Assembly: GCF_001886735.1 (NCBI RefSeq)
Contig: NZ_CP018076.1
Coordinates: 2,480,001 to 2,544,000, forward strand
DNA length: 64,000 nucleotides
Source: Sulfitobacter alexandrii
GTDB taxonomy: Bacteria; Pseudomonadota; Alphaproteobacteria; Rhodobacterales; Rhodobacteraceae
Direction of reading: 5' to 3'
The notes below the pieces were generated by a model, which had not been told where the DNA came from, did no database searches, and saw only the letters and a program-made list of their open reading frames with translations. Below, piece after piece: positions 15,783 through 24,973 of the stretch; the first letter of the stretch is position 1; every line of letters starts with the position of its first letter. The translations under genes were made by a program, and so were the position numbers.

Positions 15783-16349
15783 TCAGGAAAAGTAGCGCCC
15801 GGCCTCGAGGTAGCCCGCCGCCCGTGCCGCCGCGGTCCATTCGCGTTCCATCCCGGTATCGCCGATGATCAGCACCTGGTCGCGCAGCAGCCCCTGCGCG
15901 GTGATCACCGCGCCGAGATGGCCGCGCATGTCGGCCCAGCTGTCGGTGAATTTCGGCGCGGGCGACGCGGCGTCCAGCACCGGGTTGGCGGTGGCGACAA
16001 GGGAGGATTCCAGCGGAGCGTGAACCAGCGCCAGCTTGCGGGCACCCTCCAGCGCCGCGAGCTTGTCCTCGATCGCGACGGGCATGCGCGGCGCCGCGGC
16101 CCGGACGACCCTGAGCGCGTTGGACGAAAACAGCAGCCCCATGATGTCGCGCCCCGTCGCCTTTCGCACGGCGGCGTATGTCGGATAATCCAGCCCCAGC
16201 GCGCGGGCGCGGGCCACGTGCATCCGGACCACCATGAGCGGGATTGCCTTGGGCATGGCCGCATCGCGCGCCTTCTGCCACTGAAAAGTGCGCCATTTGT
16301 GCCCCCCCTCCAGCGTCGGCCCCTGGTTGTGACCGATCCCCGCCGTCAT
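15783..16349 (-). CDS. Conserved protein of unknown function in riboflavin operon
   Basis: 188 residues from ATG 16349, overlapping the ribE stop by ATGA. It starts MTAGIGHNQGPTLEGG, a GHN-GP opening found in several Rhodobacterales and phage-related proteins, followed by a helical region with YPTYAAVRKATGRDIMGLLFSSNAL, which could form a helix-turn-helix, and a C-terminal LRDQVLIIGDTGMEREWTAAA. No membrane segment or signal. I do not recognise an enzyme family. The coupling to ribE implies co-expression with riboflavin synthesis. Confidence 0.75.
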   Translation of the reverse strand: MTAGIGHNQGPTLEGGHKWRTFQWQKARDAAMPKAIPLMVVRMHVARARALGLDYPTYAAVRKATGRDIMGLLFSSNALRVVRAAAPRMPVAIEDKLAALEGARKLALVHAPLESSLVATANPVLDAASPAPKFTDSWADMRGHLGAVITAQGLLRDQVLIIGDTGMEREWTAAARAAGYLEAGRYFS

Positions 16350-16933
16350 GACATTTCTCCAAGGCGCGCGACGTAGCGCGCCAGGGTGTCGATCTCGAGG
16401 TTCACGCGGTCGCCCACCGCCACGTCCCCCCATGTCGTCGCTTCCTTGGTATGGGGGATGAAGTTGATGCCGAAATCGCAGCCATCGACCGCGTTCACCG
16501 TCAGCGACGTCCCGTTCAGGGCGACCGACCCCTTGGGCGCGATGAAACGGGCCAGCGCTTCGGGCGCGCGCAGGGTCACCCGCGTGCTGTCTCCCTCGTC
16601 AGACAGGGCGATCACCTCGGCCACGCCATCGACATGGCCCGACACGATATGCCCGCCCAGCTCGTCGCCGACCTTGAGGGCCCGCTCGAGGTTCACGCGC
16701 TTGCCGATCTCCCAGGTGCCGAGGTTGGTCTTGTCCACGGTCTCGGCGCTGATCTGCACCTCGTACCAGTCCGGCCCCAAGGCCACGACCGTCAGGCACA
16801 CCCCGTCACTGGCGATGGAGGCGCCCATGTCGATCCGATCCGTCGCATAGGCCGTCCGGATGCGCGCCCGCAGGTCGCCTTCCTGCTCCAGCGCGACGAC
16901 GGTTCCGATATCGGTTATGATGCCTGTGAACAT
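16346..16933 (-). CDS. ribE: Riboflavin synthase, alpha subunit type
   Basis: 195 residues from ATG 16933. It dismutates two lumazine molecules to riboflavin and the ribitylaminouracil. The two tandem lumazine-binding barrels are visible by their matching motifs: MFTGII at the start, GVCLTVV and SGHVDG in the first repeat, and GTSLTVN and NFIPHT in the second. It is the first minus-strand gene after the capsule insertion and overlaps the following unknown gene. Confidence 0.95.
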   Translation of the reverse strand: MFTGIITDIGTVVALEQEGDLRARIRTAYATDRIDMGASIASDGVCLTVVALGPDWYEVQISAETVDKTNLGTWEIGKRVNLERALKVGDELGGHIVSGHVDGVAEVIALSDEGDSTRVTLRAPEALARFIAPKGSVALNGTSLTVNAVDGCDFGINFIPHTKEATTWGDVAVGDRVNLEIDTLARYVARLGEMS

Positions 16934-17063
16934 GGCCCGCTCCTTGACTGTTGCCGGAACCGGCGTAACGCCGCGCCGACCGGACAGCAAGTGGCGGCTG
17001 CGCCACATTTTCGCCCCCATTGCGTGCCATTACCGTTCCGATCTGATCTGCCAGAGGATTCAT

Positions 17064-18356
17064 ATGACACCCGCCGCCCCTGAAAAAAGGGTATTCCTGT
17101 TCCTGCAGGGGCCGCACGGCCCCTTTTTCAACCGCCTGGGCAAGATGCTGCGGCTGACGGGGGCGGAAGTCTGGCGCGTGGGGTTCAATGCGGGCGACAG
17201 GGCGTTCTGGTTTCATCCGCGCAGCTACATCCCCTTTCGCGGCACGGCCGATGACTGGCCCGAGACGTTCTGCGCGCTGGTGGCCGAAAAGCAGGTGACG
17301 GACATCGTGCTTTACGGCGACACCCGCCCGATCCACGCGCAGGCGGTGGCCGAGGCGCGCGCACGCGGGCTGACGATTCACGTGTTCGAGGAAGGCTACA
17401 TGCGCCCCTACTGGGTCACCTACGAACGGGACGGTTCCAACGGAAATTCGCGTCTGATGGACATGAGCATCCCGCAGATGCAGGCGGCGCTGGCCAATTC
17501 CGACATGGAGGCGCCCCTGCCGCCGGGCCATTGGGGCGACATGCGGCAGCATATCTTCTACGGCGCCCTCTATCACTGGTTCGTGATGTTCCGAAACGGC
17601 GATTACCGGAATTTCCGCCCCCACCGGAGCCTGCCGGTCACCAAGGAGTTCCAGCTCTACCTCAAGCGGCTGGTGCTGATGCCGGCACTGTCGGCGGACC
17701 GCCTTGCGGCAACCCTGCGCATTCGGCTGGGCGGCTTTCCCTATCATCTGGCGCTGCTGCAGCTGGAACACGACAGTTCCTTCCAGATGCATTCGCCGTT
17801 CGACACCATGGGCGATTTCCTCGAACTGGTGATCGACGGGTTCGCCAAGGGCGCGCCGAAGCATCACCACCTGGTGGTCAAGGCGCATCCGCTGGAAGAT
17901 GGCCGCGTGCCGGTGCGCCGCGACCTGAAGCGCCTCGCCCGCAAGCTGGGCGTCGCGGACCGTGTCCATTATGTCCGGGGCGGAAAGCTGGCCCAGCTTC
18001 TGAACGACGCCCGCAGTGCGGTCACGGTCAACTCCACCGCGGGACAGCAGGTGCTGTGGCGCGGAATTCCGCTCAAGGTCTTCGGGCGGGCCGTCTATGC
18101 CAAGCCGGAGTTCGTGTCGGACCAGCCCCTGCCCGAGTTCTTTGCCCGCGCCAGCCGGCCGGACAACAAGGCCTACAAGGATTTCCGGCGCTATCTTCTT
18201 GAAACTTCGCAAATTCCCGGCGGCTTCTACGCCGCCCGGGGGCGCCGGCAGCTGCTGCGGCAGGTCGTGGACATGATGCTCGCCGACGAAGACCCCTACC
18301 AAGCGCTCGAACTTGGAACCGCGGCCCCAAGGCAACAGTTGCGCGCCGTTACCTGA
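17064..18356 (+). CDS. kpsS: Capsule polysaccharide biosynthesis protein, KpsS-like
   Basis: 430 residues from ATG 17064, with AGAGGA before it. The family is recognised from FLFLQGPHGPFFNRLGKML at the N-terminus, HVFEEGYMRPYWVT, VVKAHPLEDGR and VNSTAGQQVLWRGIPLKVFG. KpsS and KpsC are beta-Kdo transferases (GT107-type domain in KpsS) that build the Kdo linker on phosphatidylglycerol for capsule export by the ABC-transporter route. Cytosolic, membrane-associated. It starts a three-gene plus-strand unit within the riboflavin cluster. Confidence 0.9.
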   Translation: MTPAAPEKRVFLFLQGPHGPFFNRLGKMLRLTGAEVWRVGFNAGDRAFWFHPRSYIPFRGTADDWPETFCALVAEKQVTDIVLYGDTRPIHAQAVAEARARGLTIHVFEEGYMRPYWVTYERDGSNGNSRLMDMSIPQMQAALANSDMEAPLPPGHWGDMRQHIFYGALYHWFVMFRNGDYRNFRPHRSLPVTKEFQLYLKRLVLMPALSADRLAATLRIRLGGFPYHLALLQLEHDSSFQMHSPFDTMGDFLELVIDGFAKGAPKHHHLVVKAHPLEDGRVPVRRDLKRLARKLGVADRVHYVRGGKLAQLLNDARSAVTVNSTAGQQVLWRGIPLKVFGRAVYAKPEFVSDQPLPEFFARASRPDNKAYKDFRRYLLETSQIPGGFYAARGRRQLLRQVVDMMLADEDPYQALELGTAAPRQQLRAVT

Positions 18357-18471
18357 CCTAACCTGCACGCCTGTCTGGATTTTCAAATACACCTGACGTA
18401 ACCTCGGCCCAAATACGCCGAAAAAACCGGCGAAAATCGAGGCAGATAAAACAGGTCGAGGAGACCGGGCA

Positions 18472-19608
18472 GTGAAAACCAGAAAATTCCGGTGGGCGCG
18501 ACCCATCGCGGTGCTTGCGGCGTTGGCCGTGATCTCATCCTGCGGCTTGCCACAGGCAGGTCCGAACAAGCGGCAGATCTTTTCGGGTTCTGTGCAGAAG
18601 GAAGGCGACGCCTTTGTCGTTTCCGTGAACGACAGGGTGACACGGGCCACCGGCGTCGTGCCGGCACTCGGGTTCTCCGAGGAATTCAAGAACGCGGCAC
18701 AACTGGGATCCGACACGATCCGCCCCGGCGACGTGCTGGGCATCACCGTCTACGAGAACGTGGATGATCCGTTGCTGGGCGTCGAGGGCGCCCCCGCCAC
18801 CCTGCTGGAAGAAGTGCAGGTTGATGGCGCCGGTTTCATCTTCATCCCCTACGCGGGCCGCATCAAGGCCGCGGGCAACACGCCCGACGCGATCCGCCGC
18901 ATCATCACGAACCGGCTGGGCGAACAGACCCCGGACCCGCAGGTCGAAGTCCGCCGCGCCGCCGGCGACGGATCCACCGTGTCGCTGGTGGGCGGCATCG
19001 GGGCGCAGGGCGTCTACCCGATCGAGCGGCCCACGCGCACCCTGTCCACCATGCTGGCCCGCGCGGGCGGCGTGGCGATCGAGCCGGAGATCGCACAGAT
19101 TACTGTGATACGCGGCGGCATGCGCGGCAAGATCTGGTTCCAGGACCTTTACGAGCATCCCGAACTCGACATCGCCCTGCGCGCGGGCGACCGCATCCTT
19201 GTCGAAGCCGACACCCGCGCCTTTACCGCGCTGGGGGCCACCGGCGGACAGGCGCGGGTGCCCTTCGAGACGCAGAACCTGTCGGCGCTGGAAGGCATCG
19301 CGCAGGTCGGCGGCCTGAATGCCGGCCTTGCCGACCCCACGGGCGTCTTCGTGTTCCGCAACGAACCCGAGGAAATCGCGGAACAGGTATTGGGCCGCAC
19401 CGACCTGCAGGGCGTGCAGCGGATGGTCTACGTGCTGGACCTGACGCAGCCCAACGGCATGTTCATGGCCCGCGACTTCGTGATCCGCGACGGCGATACG
19501 ATCTACGTGACCGAAGCGCCCTTCGCACAGTGGAGCAAGGTGATCTCTGCCATCACCGGTACCGCAGGATCGGTCAGCAGCCTCAGCACGCTGGCCTCAA
19601 GCGACTGA
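18472..19608 (+). CDS. Polysaccharide export outer-membrane lipoprotein (Wza/KpsD-like)
   Basis: 378 residues from GTG 18472, with GAGGAG upstream. The lipoprotein signal ends ISSCG with cysteine at residue 24. The mature protein has the polysaccharide-export (Poly_export) domain starting IRPGDVLGITVYENVDD and SLBB-like repeats (VSLVGGIGAQGVYPIERP; ARVPFETQNLSALEGIAQVGGL). Such proteins form the channel through the periplasm and outer membrane. The C-terminal helix region TGTAGSVSSLS is short. Its partners KpsM, KpsT and KpsE are not in the window. Confidence 0.9.
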   Translation: MKTRKFRWARPIAVLAALAVISSCGLPQAGPNKRQIFSGSVQKEGDAFVVSVNDRVTRATGVVPALGFSEEFKNAAQLGSDTIRPGDVLGITVYENVDDPLLGVEGAPATLLEEVQVDGAGFIFIPYAGRIKAAGNTPDAIRRIITNRLGEQTPDPQVEVRRAAGDGSTVSLVGGIGAQGVYPIERPTRTLSTMLARAGGVAIEPEIAQITVIRGGMRGKIWFQDLYEHPELDIALRAGDRILVEADTRAFTALGATGGQARVPFETQNLSALEGIAQVGGLNAGLADPTGVFVFRNEPEEIAEQVLGRTDLQGVQRMVYVLDLTQPNGMFMARDFVIRDGDTIYVTEAPFAQWSKVISAITGTAGSVSSLSTLASSD

Positions 19609-19617
19609 TCCCGCGCC

Positions 19618-21660
19618 GTGGGCCTCGGGCCTGAGACATACGACACCCCCGCCGCCGGTCCTGGGAAGGTCCGGCGGCTTTTCGTCTACAACGGCGGTTT
19701 CCTGACCCAGCGCCGGGTGCGCCGCATCCTGCGGCTGTCGGGCTATTCGCTGCACCTCGGCCTGCCCCGCGCAGGCGACCACGTCGCGGTCTGGGGAAAT
19801 TCCCCCACCGCGCACCGGGGCCTCGCCGTGGCGAACAAACATGGTGCGCCGGTCGTCCGGGTAGAAGATGCCCTGCTGCGATCCGTCCACCCGGGACGGA
19901 CCGGGCAAGAGCCACCGCTGGGGCTGTTGATCGACCACCGGGGCATGCATTTCGACCCCGCCCAGCCCTCCGACCTCGAAGAGATCCTGAGCAGCCATCC
20001 ACTGGACGACACCAACCTGCTGAACCGCGCGCGCGGCGCCATCGCACGTATGCAGGAGGCACATCTGACGAAATACACGGGCTTCGACCCGGAGGCGGAG
20101 GTGCCCGCACCGGGATACGTCTTGGTAATCGACCAGACACGCGGCGATGCCTCCGTCACGGCATCGGGCGCGGACAGGGCGCGCTTTCTCGAGATGCTCG
20201 TTTTCGCCCAGGAGGAACATCCCGGCTGCCCGGTCGTGATCAAGTGCCACCCGGAGACGGCGCAGGGGCACCGGGCGGGCCATTTCGGCCCCGAGGACAC
20301 CAACGCCCGCGTCCGGCTGCTTGATGCGCCGGTAAGCCCGTGGAGGCTCTTCGAAGGGGCGGTCGGGGTCTATACCGTGTCGTCCCAGCTGGGGTTCGAG
20401 GCGATCTACGCGGGCCACAAACCGCGCGTCTTCGGCCAGCCCTTCTATGCCGGGTGGGGGCTGACCACCGACGAATTCCCGGTCGCCCGGCGGCAGCGCA
20501 GGCTGACACGCGCGCAGTTGTTCGCCGCAGCGATGATCCTCTACCCCAAGTGGTACGACCCCTACCGCGATCGGCTCGCGACCCTCGAAGAGGCGATGGA
20601 GACGCTGGCGGCACAGACCAGGGCCTGGCGCGAGGACCACCTCGGCTGGGTCGGATCGAAGATCAGCCTCTGGAAGCGCAAACCGTTGCAGCAATTCTTT
20701 GGAAGCACGCTGCCGATGCGGTTCGAGGACGACCCGGCCCGCGCCCGTGCCGCCGCGCCGCGCCGCTGGCTGGTCTGGGCGGGCAAGGCGGAGGTTGGCC
20801 ACGGGGATGCCTGCCGCATCGAGGACGGTTTCCTGCGGTCGCGCGGGCTGGGCGCGGAACTGGTGCCGCCCCTGTCGCTCGTCTGCGACGATCTCGGCAT
20901 CTATTATGACCCCGCGCGACCCAGCCGGTTGGAAAAATGGATCGAGAAACGGGCAGAGCTGCGCCCCGACCAGCAGCGCCGTGCCCGAGCCCTGATAGAC
21001 ACCATCCGGGCGGCGGGGTTGAGCAAGTACAACCTTCGAGGCGAAACGGACCTGTCCGACCTGCCGGCAGGGCGGCGTATCCTTGTGCCGGGGCAAGTGG
21101 AGGACGACGCGTCGATCCGCACCGGAACAGAGCACGTTCGCACCAACGCGGACCTCTTGCGCGCCGTAAGATCGGCCGAACCCGATGCACTGATCCTCTA
21201 CAAGCCGCATCCGGACGTCGAGGCTGGTCTGCGCGCGGGCGGCGACGATGCGGCGGCGCTGGCGGATCGCGTGTTGCGGCATGCCGACCCGATCGCGCTG
21301 CTGGCGCAGGTTGATGCGGTCTGGACCATGACCTCTTTGCTGGGCTTCGAGGCCCTGTTGCGCGGCGTTTCCGTCACGACCCTCGGCGCGCCGTTCTACG
21401 CGGGATGGGGGCTGACACACGACTTGGGCGACATACCGCCCCGCAGGCGCGCGACCCCGACGCTGGAGGGGCTGGTTCACGCCACCCTTATCGACTACCC
21501 GCGCTACGTCGATCCCGTGACCCGCCTGCCCTGCCCGGTCGAGGTTGTGGCGGAACGGCTTGCCTCCGGCCGGCTGCCCCGTGCGGGGATCGGCAACCGC
21601 GCCTTATCCAAGTTGCAGGGGGTTTTCGCCAGCCAGAGCCATCTCTGGCGCCGGCGGTGA
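19618..21660 (+). CDS. kpsC: Capsule beta-Kdo transferase, KpsC-like (two-module)
   Basis: 680 residues from GTG 19618, ten bases after the export lipoprotein gene. Two related modules follow one another; each ends in a matching block, GFEAIYAGHKPRVFGQPFYAGWGLT around residue 270 and GFEALLRGVSVTTLGAPFYAGWGLT around residue 590. In KpsC the two modules are the GT99- and GT107-type Kdo transferases that alternate to make the poly-Kdo linker for capsule. The start codon has no convincing ribosome site; coupling to the previous gene is likely. Length agrees with the family. Confidence 0.92.
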   Translation: MGLGPETYDTPAAGPGKVRRLFVYNGGFLTQRRVRRILRLSGYSLHLGLPRAGDHVAVWGNSPTAHRGLAVANKHGAPVVRVEDALLRSVHPGRTGQEPPLGLLIDHRGMHFDPAQPSDLEEILSSHPLDDTNLLNRARGAIARMQEAHLTKYTGFDPEAEVPAPGYVLVIDQTRGDASVTASGADRARFLEMLVFAQEEHPGCPVVIKCHPETAQGHRAGHFGPEDTNARVRLLDAPVSPWRLFEGAVGVYTVSSQLGFEAIYAGHKPRVFGQPFYAGWGLTTDEFPVARRQRRLTRAQLFAAAMILYPKWYDPYRDRLATLEEAMETLAAQTRAWREDHLGWVGSKISLWKRKPLQQFFGSTLPMRFEDDPARARAAAPRRWLVWAGKAEVGHGDACRIEDGFLRSRGLGAELVPPLSLVCDDLGIYYDPARPSRLEKWIEKRAELRPDQQRRARALIDTIRAAGLSKYNLRGETDLSDLPAGRRILVPGQVEDDASIRTGTEHVRTNADLLRAVRSAEPDALILYKPHPDVEAGLRAGGDDAAALADRVLRHADPIALLAQVDAVWTMTSLLGFEALLRGVSVTTLGAPFYAGWGLTHDLGDIPPRRRATPTLEGLVHATLIDYPRYVDPVTRLPCPVEVVAERLASGRLPRAGIGNRALSKLQGVFASQSHLWRRR

Positions 21661-21669
21661 GCCGAAGCC

Positions 21670-22773
21670 TCAGGCGCGGTCCCAGATGTGCAGCGCGTCC
21701 GCGCCGACGCGGCGGGTCTCCACCAAGCTGAAACGCGGCGCCTCGGCCAGCCGCGACAGGCCCATCGCCCCGATACCGGGCAGCCCCTCGGCCCCGATGA
21801 TGATACCGGCACTGAAGCCCACGAGGCGGTCCACCAGGTCCGCTTCGATCAGCGAGGCCGCCAGCGCGCTGCCGCCTTCGCAGAAGACACGGGTCAGCCC
21901 GTGGTCGCCCAGCCGCCGCAGCACATCGACAGGGTCCAGTTGCCCGCCCCGCGCCGCGCAGGGCAAGAGGGTGGCGCCCAGATCCCGCCAGGTCCGCTCG
22001 AGGGTCGGGTCGGCGTCATGCCCGTGGCAGAGGATCAGCGGCACCTCCGCCGCCGTTCGGGCGAGCCGGCTCATCAGCGGCAGGTCCAGCCGACGCGACA
22101 CGACGACACGCGCCGGTTGCCAGCCGATGCCGAGGTCGCGCACCGTCAGGCTCGGATCGTCCTTGCGGGCCGTGCCGCCGCCCACCATCACCGCATCGTG
22201 ACGCGCGCGCATGGCGTGGGTGGCGCGCCGCGCCTCGGGCCCGGTGATCCACCGGCTTTCGCCCGTGCCAGTCGCGATGCGCCCGTCAAAGGTCTGCGCC
22301 AGTTTCAGCGTCACCAGCGGACGGCCATGCTCCACCCGGCTGAAGAAGCCCGCATGGTCGCGACCGGCCTCATCGGCCAGAACGCCCTGAACGACCTCGA
22401 TACCGGCGTCCCGCAGCATCGCCGCACCCCGGCCATCGACACGGTCGTCGCGATCCTGCGCCGCGATGACGACCCGCGCCACACCCGCATCGATCAGGGC
22501 CTGCGCGCAGGGCGGGGTCTGCCCGTGGTGGGCGCAGGGTTCGAGGGTGACATAGACATCCGCCCCCCGCGCCGCCGCCCCGGCCTGGCGCAGCGCCTCG
22601 GTCTCGGCATGGGGTCTGCCGCCGGGTTGGGTCCAGCCGCGCCCGACGATCCGGCCGGCCGCGACGATCACGCAGCCCACCGCGGGGTTGGGCCAGACAC
22701 GACCCTGCCCGCGCCGCCCCAGCGACAGGGCTTGGGCCATGTAACGCGGATCGGTGTCAGCCGGGCGGGTCAC
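21670..22773 (-). CDS. ribD: Riboflavin biosynthesis deaminase/reductase
   Basis: 367 residues from GTG 22773, overlapping nrdR by GTGA. The N-terminal deaminase domain has the zinc site HAETEAL and [11 protein letters not shown]; the C-terminal half is a dihydrofolate-reductase-like reductase with [14 protein letters not shown]. Together they deaminate the pyrimidine and reduce the ribose to ribityl, steps two and three of riboflavin synthesis. Its stop lies ten bases from the convergent kpsC stop; the next riboflavin gene on this strand (ribE) is 4.7 kb away across the capsule genes. Confidence 0.95.
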   Translation of the reverse strand: MTRPADTDPRYMAQALSLGRRGQGRVWPNPAVGCVIVAAGRIVGRGWTQPGGRPHAETEALRQAGAAARGADVYVTLEPCAHHGQTPPCAQALIDAGVARVVIAAQDRDDRVDGRGAAMLRDAGIEVVQGVLADEAGRDHAGFFSRVEHGRPLVTLKLAQTFDGRIATGTGESRWITGPEARRATHAMRARHDAVMVGGGTARKDDPSLTVRDLGIGWQPARVVVSRRLDLPLMSRLARTAAEVPLILCHGHDADPTLERTWRDLGATLLPCAARGGQLDPVDVLRRLGDHGLTRVFCEGGSALAASLIEADLVDRLVGFSAGIIIGAEGLPGIGAMGLSRLAEAPRFSLVETRRVGADALHIWDRA

Positions 22774-23237
22774 TCTTCCTTGGGCAGATCGGGGCGCAGT
22801 TCCGCGACAAACTTGTCGAAATCGTCCGGCGCCTGGAAATTCTTGTAGACGCTCGCAAAGCGCACGTAGGCCACGGTGTCAATCCGGTTCAGCGCCTCCA
22901 TCACGATCTCGCCGATCTGCTTGGACGGAATGTCGGTTTCACCCATGCTTTCCAGACGACGCACGATGCCGCTGATCATCTGGTCGATGCGTTCGGGCTC
23001 GATGGGACGTTTCTGCATGGAGATCCGGATCGACCGTTCGAGCTTGTCACGGTCGAAGTCCTCGCGCTTGCCGTTCGTCTTGATGACGACAAGGTCACGC
23101 AACTGCACGCGTTCGTAGGTCGTGAACCGCCCGCCGCAGGCCGGGCAGAAGCGCCTGCGCCGGATGGATACGTGATCCTCCGCCGGGCGGCTGTCCTTGA
23201 CCTGGGTATCTATATTTCCGCAAAACGGGCAGCGCAT
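22770..23237 (-). CDS. nrdR: Transcriptional repressor NrdR
   Basis: 155 residues from ATG 23237. The zinc ribbon [13 protein letters not shown]...[14 protein letters not shown] begins the protein and is followed by an ATP-cone domain. NrdR senses ATP/dATP and represses ribonucleotide reductase genes at NrdR boxes. Linkage nrdR-ribD with a four-base overlap is conserved in many bacteria. The longer open frame is rejected because the zinc ribbon begins exactly at this ATG and AAGGGGG lies upstream. Confidence 0.96.
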   Translation of the reverse strand: MRCPFCGNIDTQVKDSRPAEDHVSIRRRRFCPACGGRFTTYERVQLRDLVVIKTNGKREDFDRDKLERSIRISMQKRPIEPERIDQMISGIVRRLESMGETDIPSKQIGEIVMEALNRIDTVAYVRFASVYKNFQAPDDFDKFVAELRPDLPKEE

Positions 23238-23423
23238 CGGCCATCCCCCTTTTCTACCTGCCTCACTGGTGGGGCTATCCGCCCTCTTGGCGAAACTTAT
23301 AGGGGCAACGCGAGGTCTTGGGTAGAGGCGAATTGCCTCGCAAGATGTTGTGTCCAAAGCTGTGACCTGAACCCAACGCTTCACCCGTGCGTTGGCCCCC
23401 TTTCAGACAGAAAGGACAATCGG

Positions 23424-24095
23424 ATGACACAAACCCTTTTCATCACCGGCGCCTCCAGCGGGATCGGGGCAGCCACCGCCAAGGCAGCCGCGAAGGCGGG
23501 CTGGAACGTGGCCCTTTTCGCGCGCAGCGAGGACAAGCTGCAGACGCTGGCGGACGAGATCGGCGACGCCGCGCTGGCCCTGCCCGGGGATGCCACCGAC
23601 TACGACGCCCAGAAGGAAGCGATGGACAAGGCGGCCAACAAGTTCGGCCAGATCGACGCTGTCTTTGCCAATGCCGGGCGCGGAACATCGCAGGCCGGCA
23701 CCGAGAACGGGAACCCGGAGGACTGGAAGGGCATGGTGGACCTGAACGTCATGGGTGCACTTTACACCGCGCACGCGGCGATGCCGCACCTGCGCAAGAC
23801 GACCGGCCAATACGTGGTGACCGGATCGGCAGCGGGGCGCAAGCACATCCAAGGGTCCATCTACGGCGCGACCAAGTGGTTCATTCACGGTTTCGCCGGA
23901 AACCTGGCTGAGGAAATGGCCGAGTGGGGCGGACGGTGCATGGTGGTCTCTCCCGGCATGGTGAACACCGCGTTCTTCGACGAGGCCAAGCCGGACAAAC
24001 TGGCCCCCGAGGACGTGGCGGACGCCGTCATGCACGCGCTGCAATCTCCCCAGCGTGCCAGTGTGCGCGAAATCCACCTCATGCCGACCGGCTGA
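23424..24095 (+). CDS. SDR family oxidoreductase
   Basis: 223 residues from ATG 23424, with GAAAGGA upstream. A classical short-chain dehydrogenase: TGASSGIG at the N-terminus binds the nucleotide, VFANAGRG matches the NNAG block, and the catalytic serine, YGATK (YxxxK) and following arginine region are present. The protein is shorter than usual at the C-terminus, which is common for this subgroup. Substrate unknown. An inverted repeat CCAACGC/GCGTTGG lies about 40 bases upstream of the start. Confidence 0.88.
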   Translation: MTQTLFITGASSGIGAATAKAAAKAGWNVALFARSEDKLQTLADEIGDAALALPGDATDYDAQKEAMDKAANKFGQIDAVFANAGRGTSQAGTENGNPEDWKGMVDLNVMGALYTAHAAMPHLRKTTGQYVVTGSAAGRKHIQGSIYGATKWFIHGFAGNLAEEMAEWGGRCMVVSPGMVNTAFFDEAKPDKLAPEDVADAVMHALQSPQRASVREIHLMPTG

Positions 24096-24099
24096 CTCG

Positions 24100-24516
24100 T
24101 CAGTCCGGCCTGAAATGCGCCGCCACCGTCCGCCGGTGGGGCGCATCCCGATGTTCGAAGACGTATATGCCCTGCCACGTTCCCAGTTGCAGCCGCCCGC
24201 TCGTTACCGGAACGGAAAGGCTGACCGGCAACATGGCAGCCTTGATGTGCGCGGGCATGTCGTCCGGCCCTTCCATCCGGTGACGCAGGTACGACATCGA
24301 CGGATCATCCGCGGCAGGCACCAGCCGCTGGTAAAAGGCGAGAAGGTCGGTCTGGACGTCCGGGTCCGCATTTTCCTGTATCAGCAACGAGGCAGAGGTA
24401 TGCCGGATAAGCAGGGTCAGCAGCCCGTCCGGCTGACCTTCGATCCAGTCGGCGACCGGCCGCGTGATCTCGTAAAGCCCCTGACCCTGTGTCGGGACGG
24501 GGAACTGCGTCTGCAT
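24100..24516 (-). CDS. YjbQ family protein (UPF0047)
   Basis: 138 residues from ATG 24516. The family signatures are clear: RHTSASLLIQENADPDV, EGPDDMPAHIK and LGTWQGIYVFEHR, which cluster conserved histidines, aspartates and a glutamate. YjbQ proteins have been linked to thiamine phosphate synthase activity (secondary activity) and to other metal-dependent hydrolase-like functions; the physiological role is uncertain. It converges with the SDR gene. Confidence 0.9.
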   Translation of the reverse strand: MQTQFPVPTQGQGLYEITRPVADWIEGQPDGLLTLLIRHTSASLLIQENADPDVQTDLLAFYQRLVPAADDPSMSYLRHRMEGPDDMPAHIKAAMLPVSLSVPVTSGRLQLGTWQGIYVFEHRDAPHRRTVAAHFRPD

Positions 24517-24544
24517 CCTGGAATCCTTGCCGCGTGATTGCGGC

Positions 24545-24973
24545 CTATTTCGTCGACCGCGTGAACGTGTCCCGACAATAGCGCCGCGCCTGATAGGATT
24601 TCAACGTCGCCCCGGCGCGGTCCACCGTCAGGGTGACCCGGTTCGGATCCGCGGCGGGAAGACCCTCGGCGCTGGTGGAAAAGACGACGCTGTCCCGCCC
24701 CGCGACGGTCTGACTGGGGCCGCGGGGCGATTTGACAAAGATCGGGGTGGTCTGAGGCTGGCCGGTGCGCCGCTCCACGTAGGTCGCCGCGCCGCACCAG
24801 AATTCGGCAGCGCCGAAGTTCACACCCTGCACGACTTCGAATTCCGTCGGACCAAGGCGATTGATGACGATGGTGTCTTCCTCCGCCGCCGTCGAGGCCA
24901 TGGACGACCCTGCCCCGACTGTCAGCGCCGCCAGCAGGACCCAGAATGGCCCGCGCCGGTCAGTACCGGCCAT
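24545..24973 (-). CDS. Secreted protein of unknown function, tandem paralogue 2
   Basis: 142 residues from ATG 24973, overlapping the stop of its upstream paralogue by 14 bases. An N-terminal signal (about residues 1-27, ending SMASTA) is followed by a domain with PTEFEVVQG, FWCGAATYVERRTG, FVKSPRGPSQTVAGR and YCRDTF. The next gene upstream encodes a protein with the same blocks in the same order, so the pair arose by tandem duplication. Two cysteines, one in FWC and one in YCRD, probably pair. I know no function; it should be periplasmic. Confidence 0.75.
   Translation of the reverse strand: MAGTDRRGPFWVLLAALTVGAGSSMASTAAEEDTIVINRLGPTEFEVVQGVNFGAAEFWCGAATYVERRTGQPQTTPIFVKSPRGPSQTVAGRDSVVFSTSAEGLPAADPNRVTLTVDRAGATLKSYQARRYCRDTFTRSTK

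Noticed and set aside
13943..15868. A plus-strand open frame through ribH and ribBX
   Set aside because: It is antisense to two well-supported riboflavin genes and has no domain.
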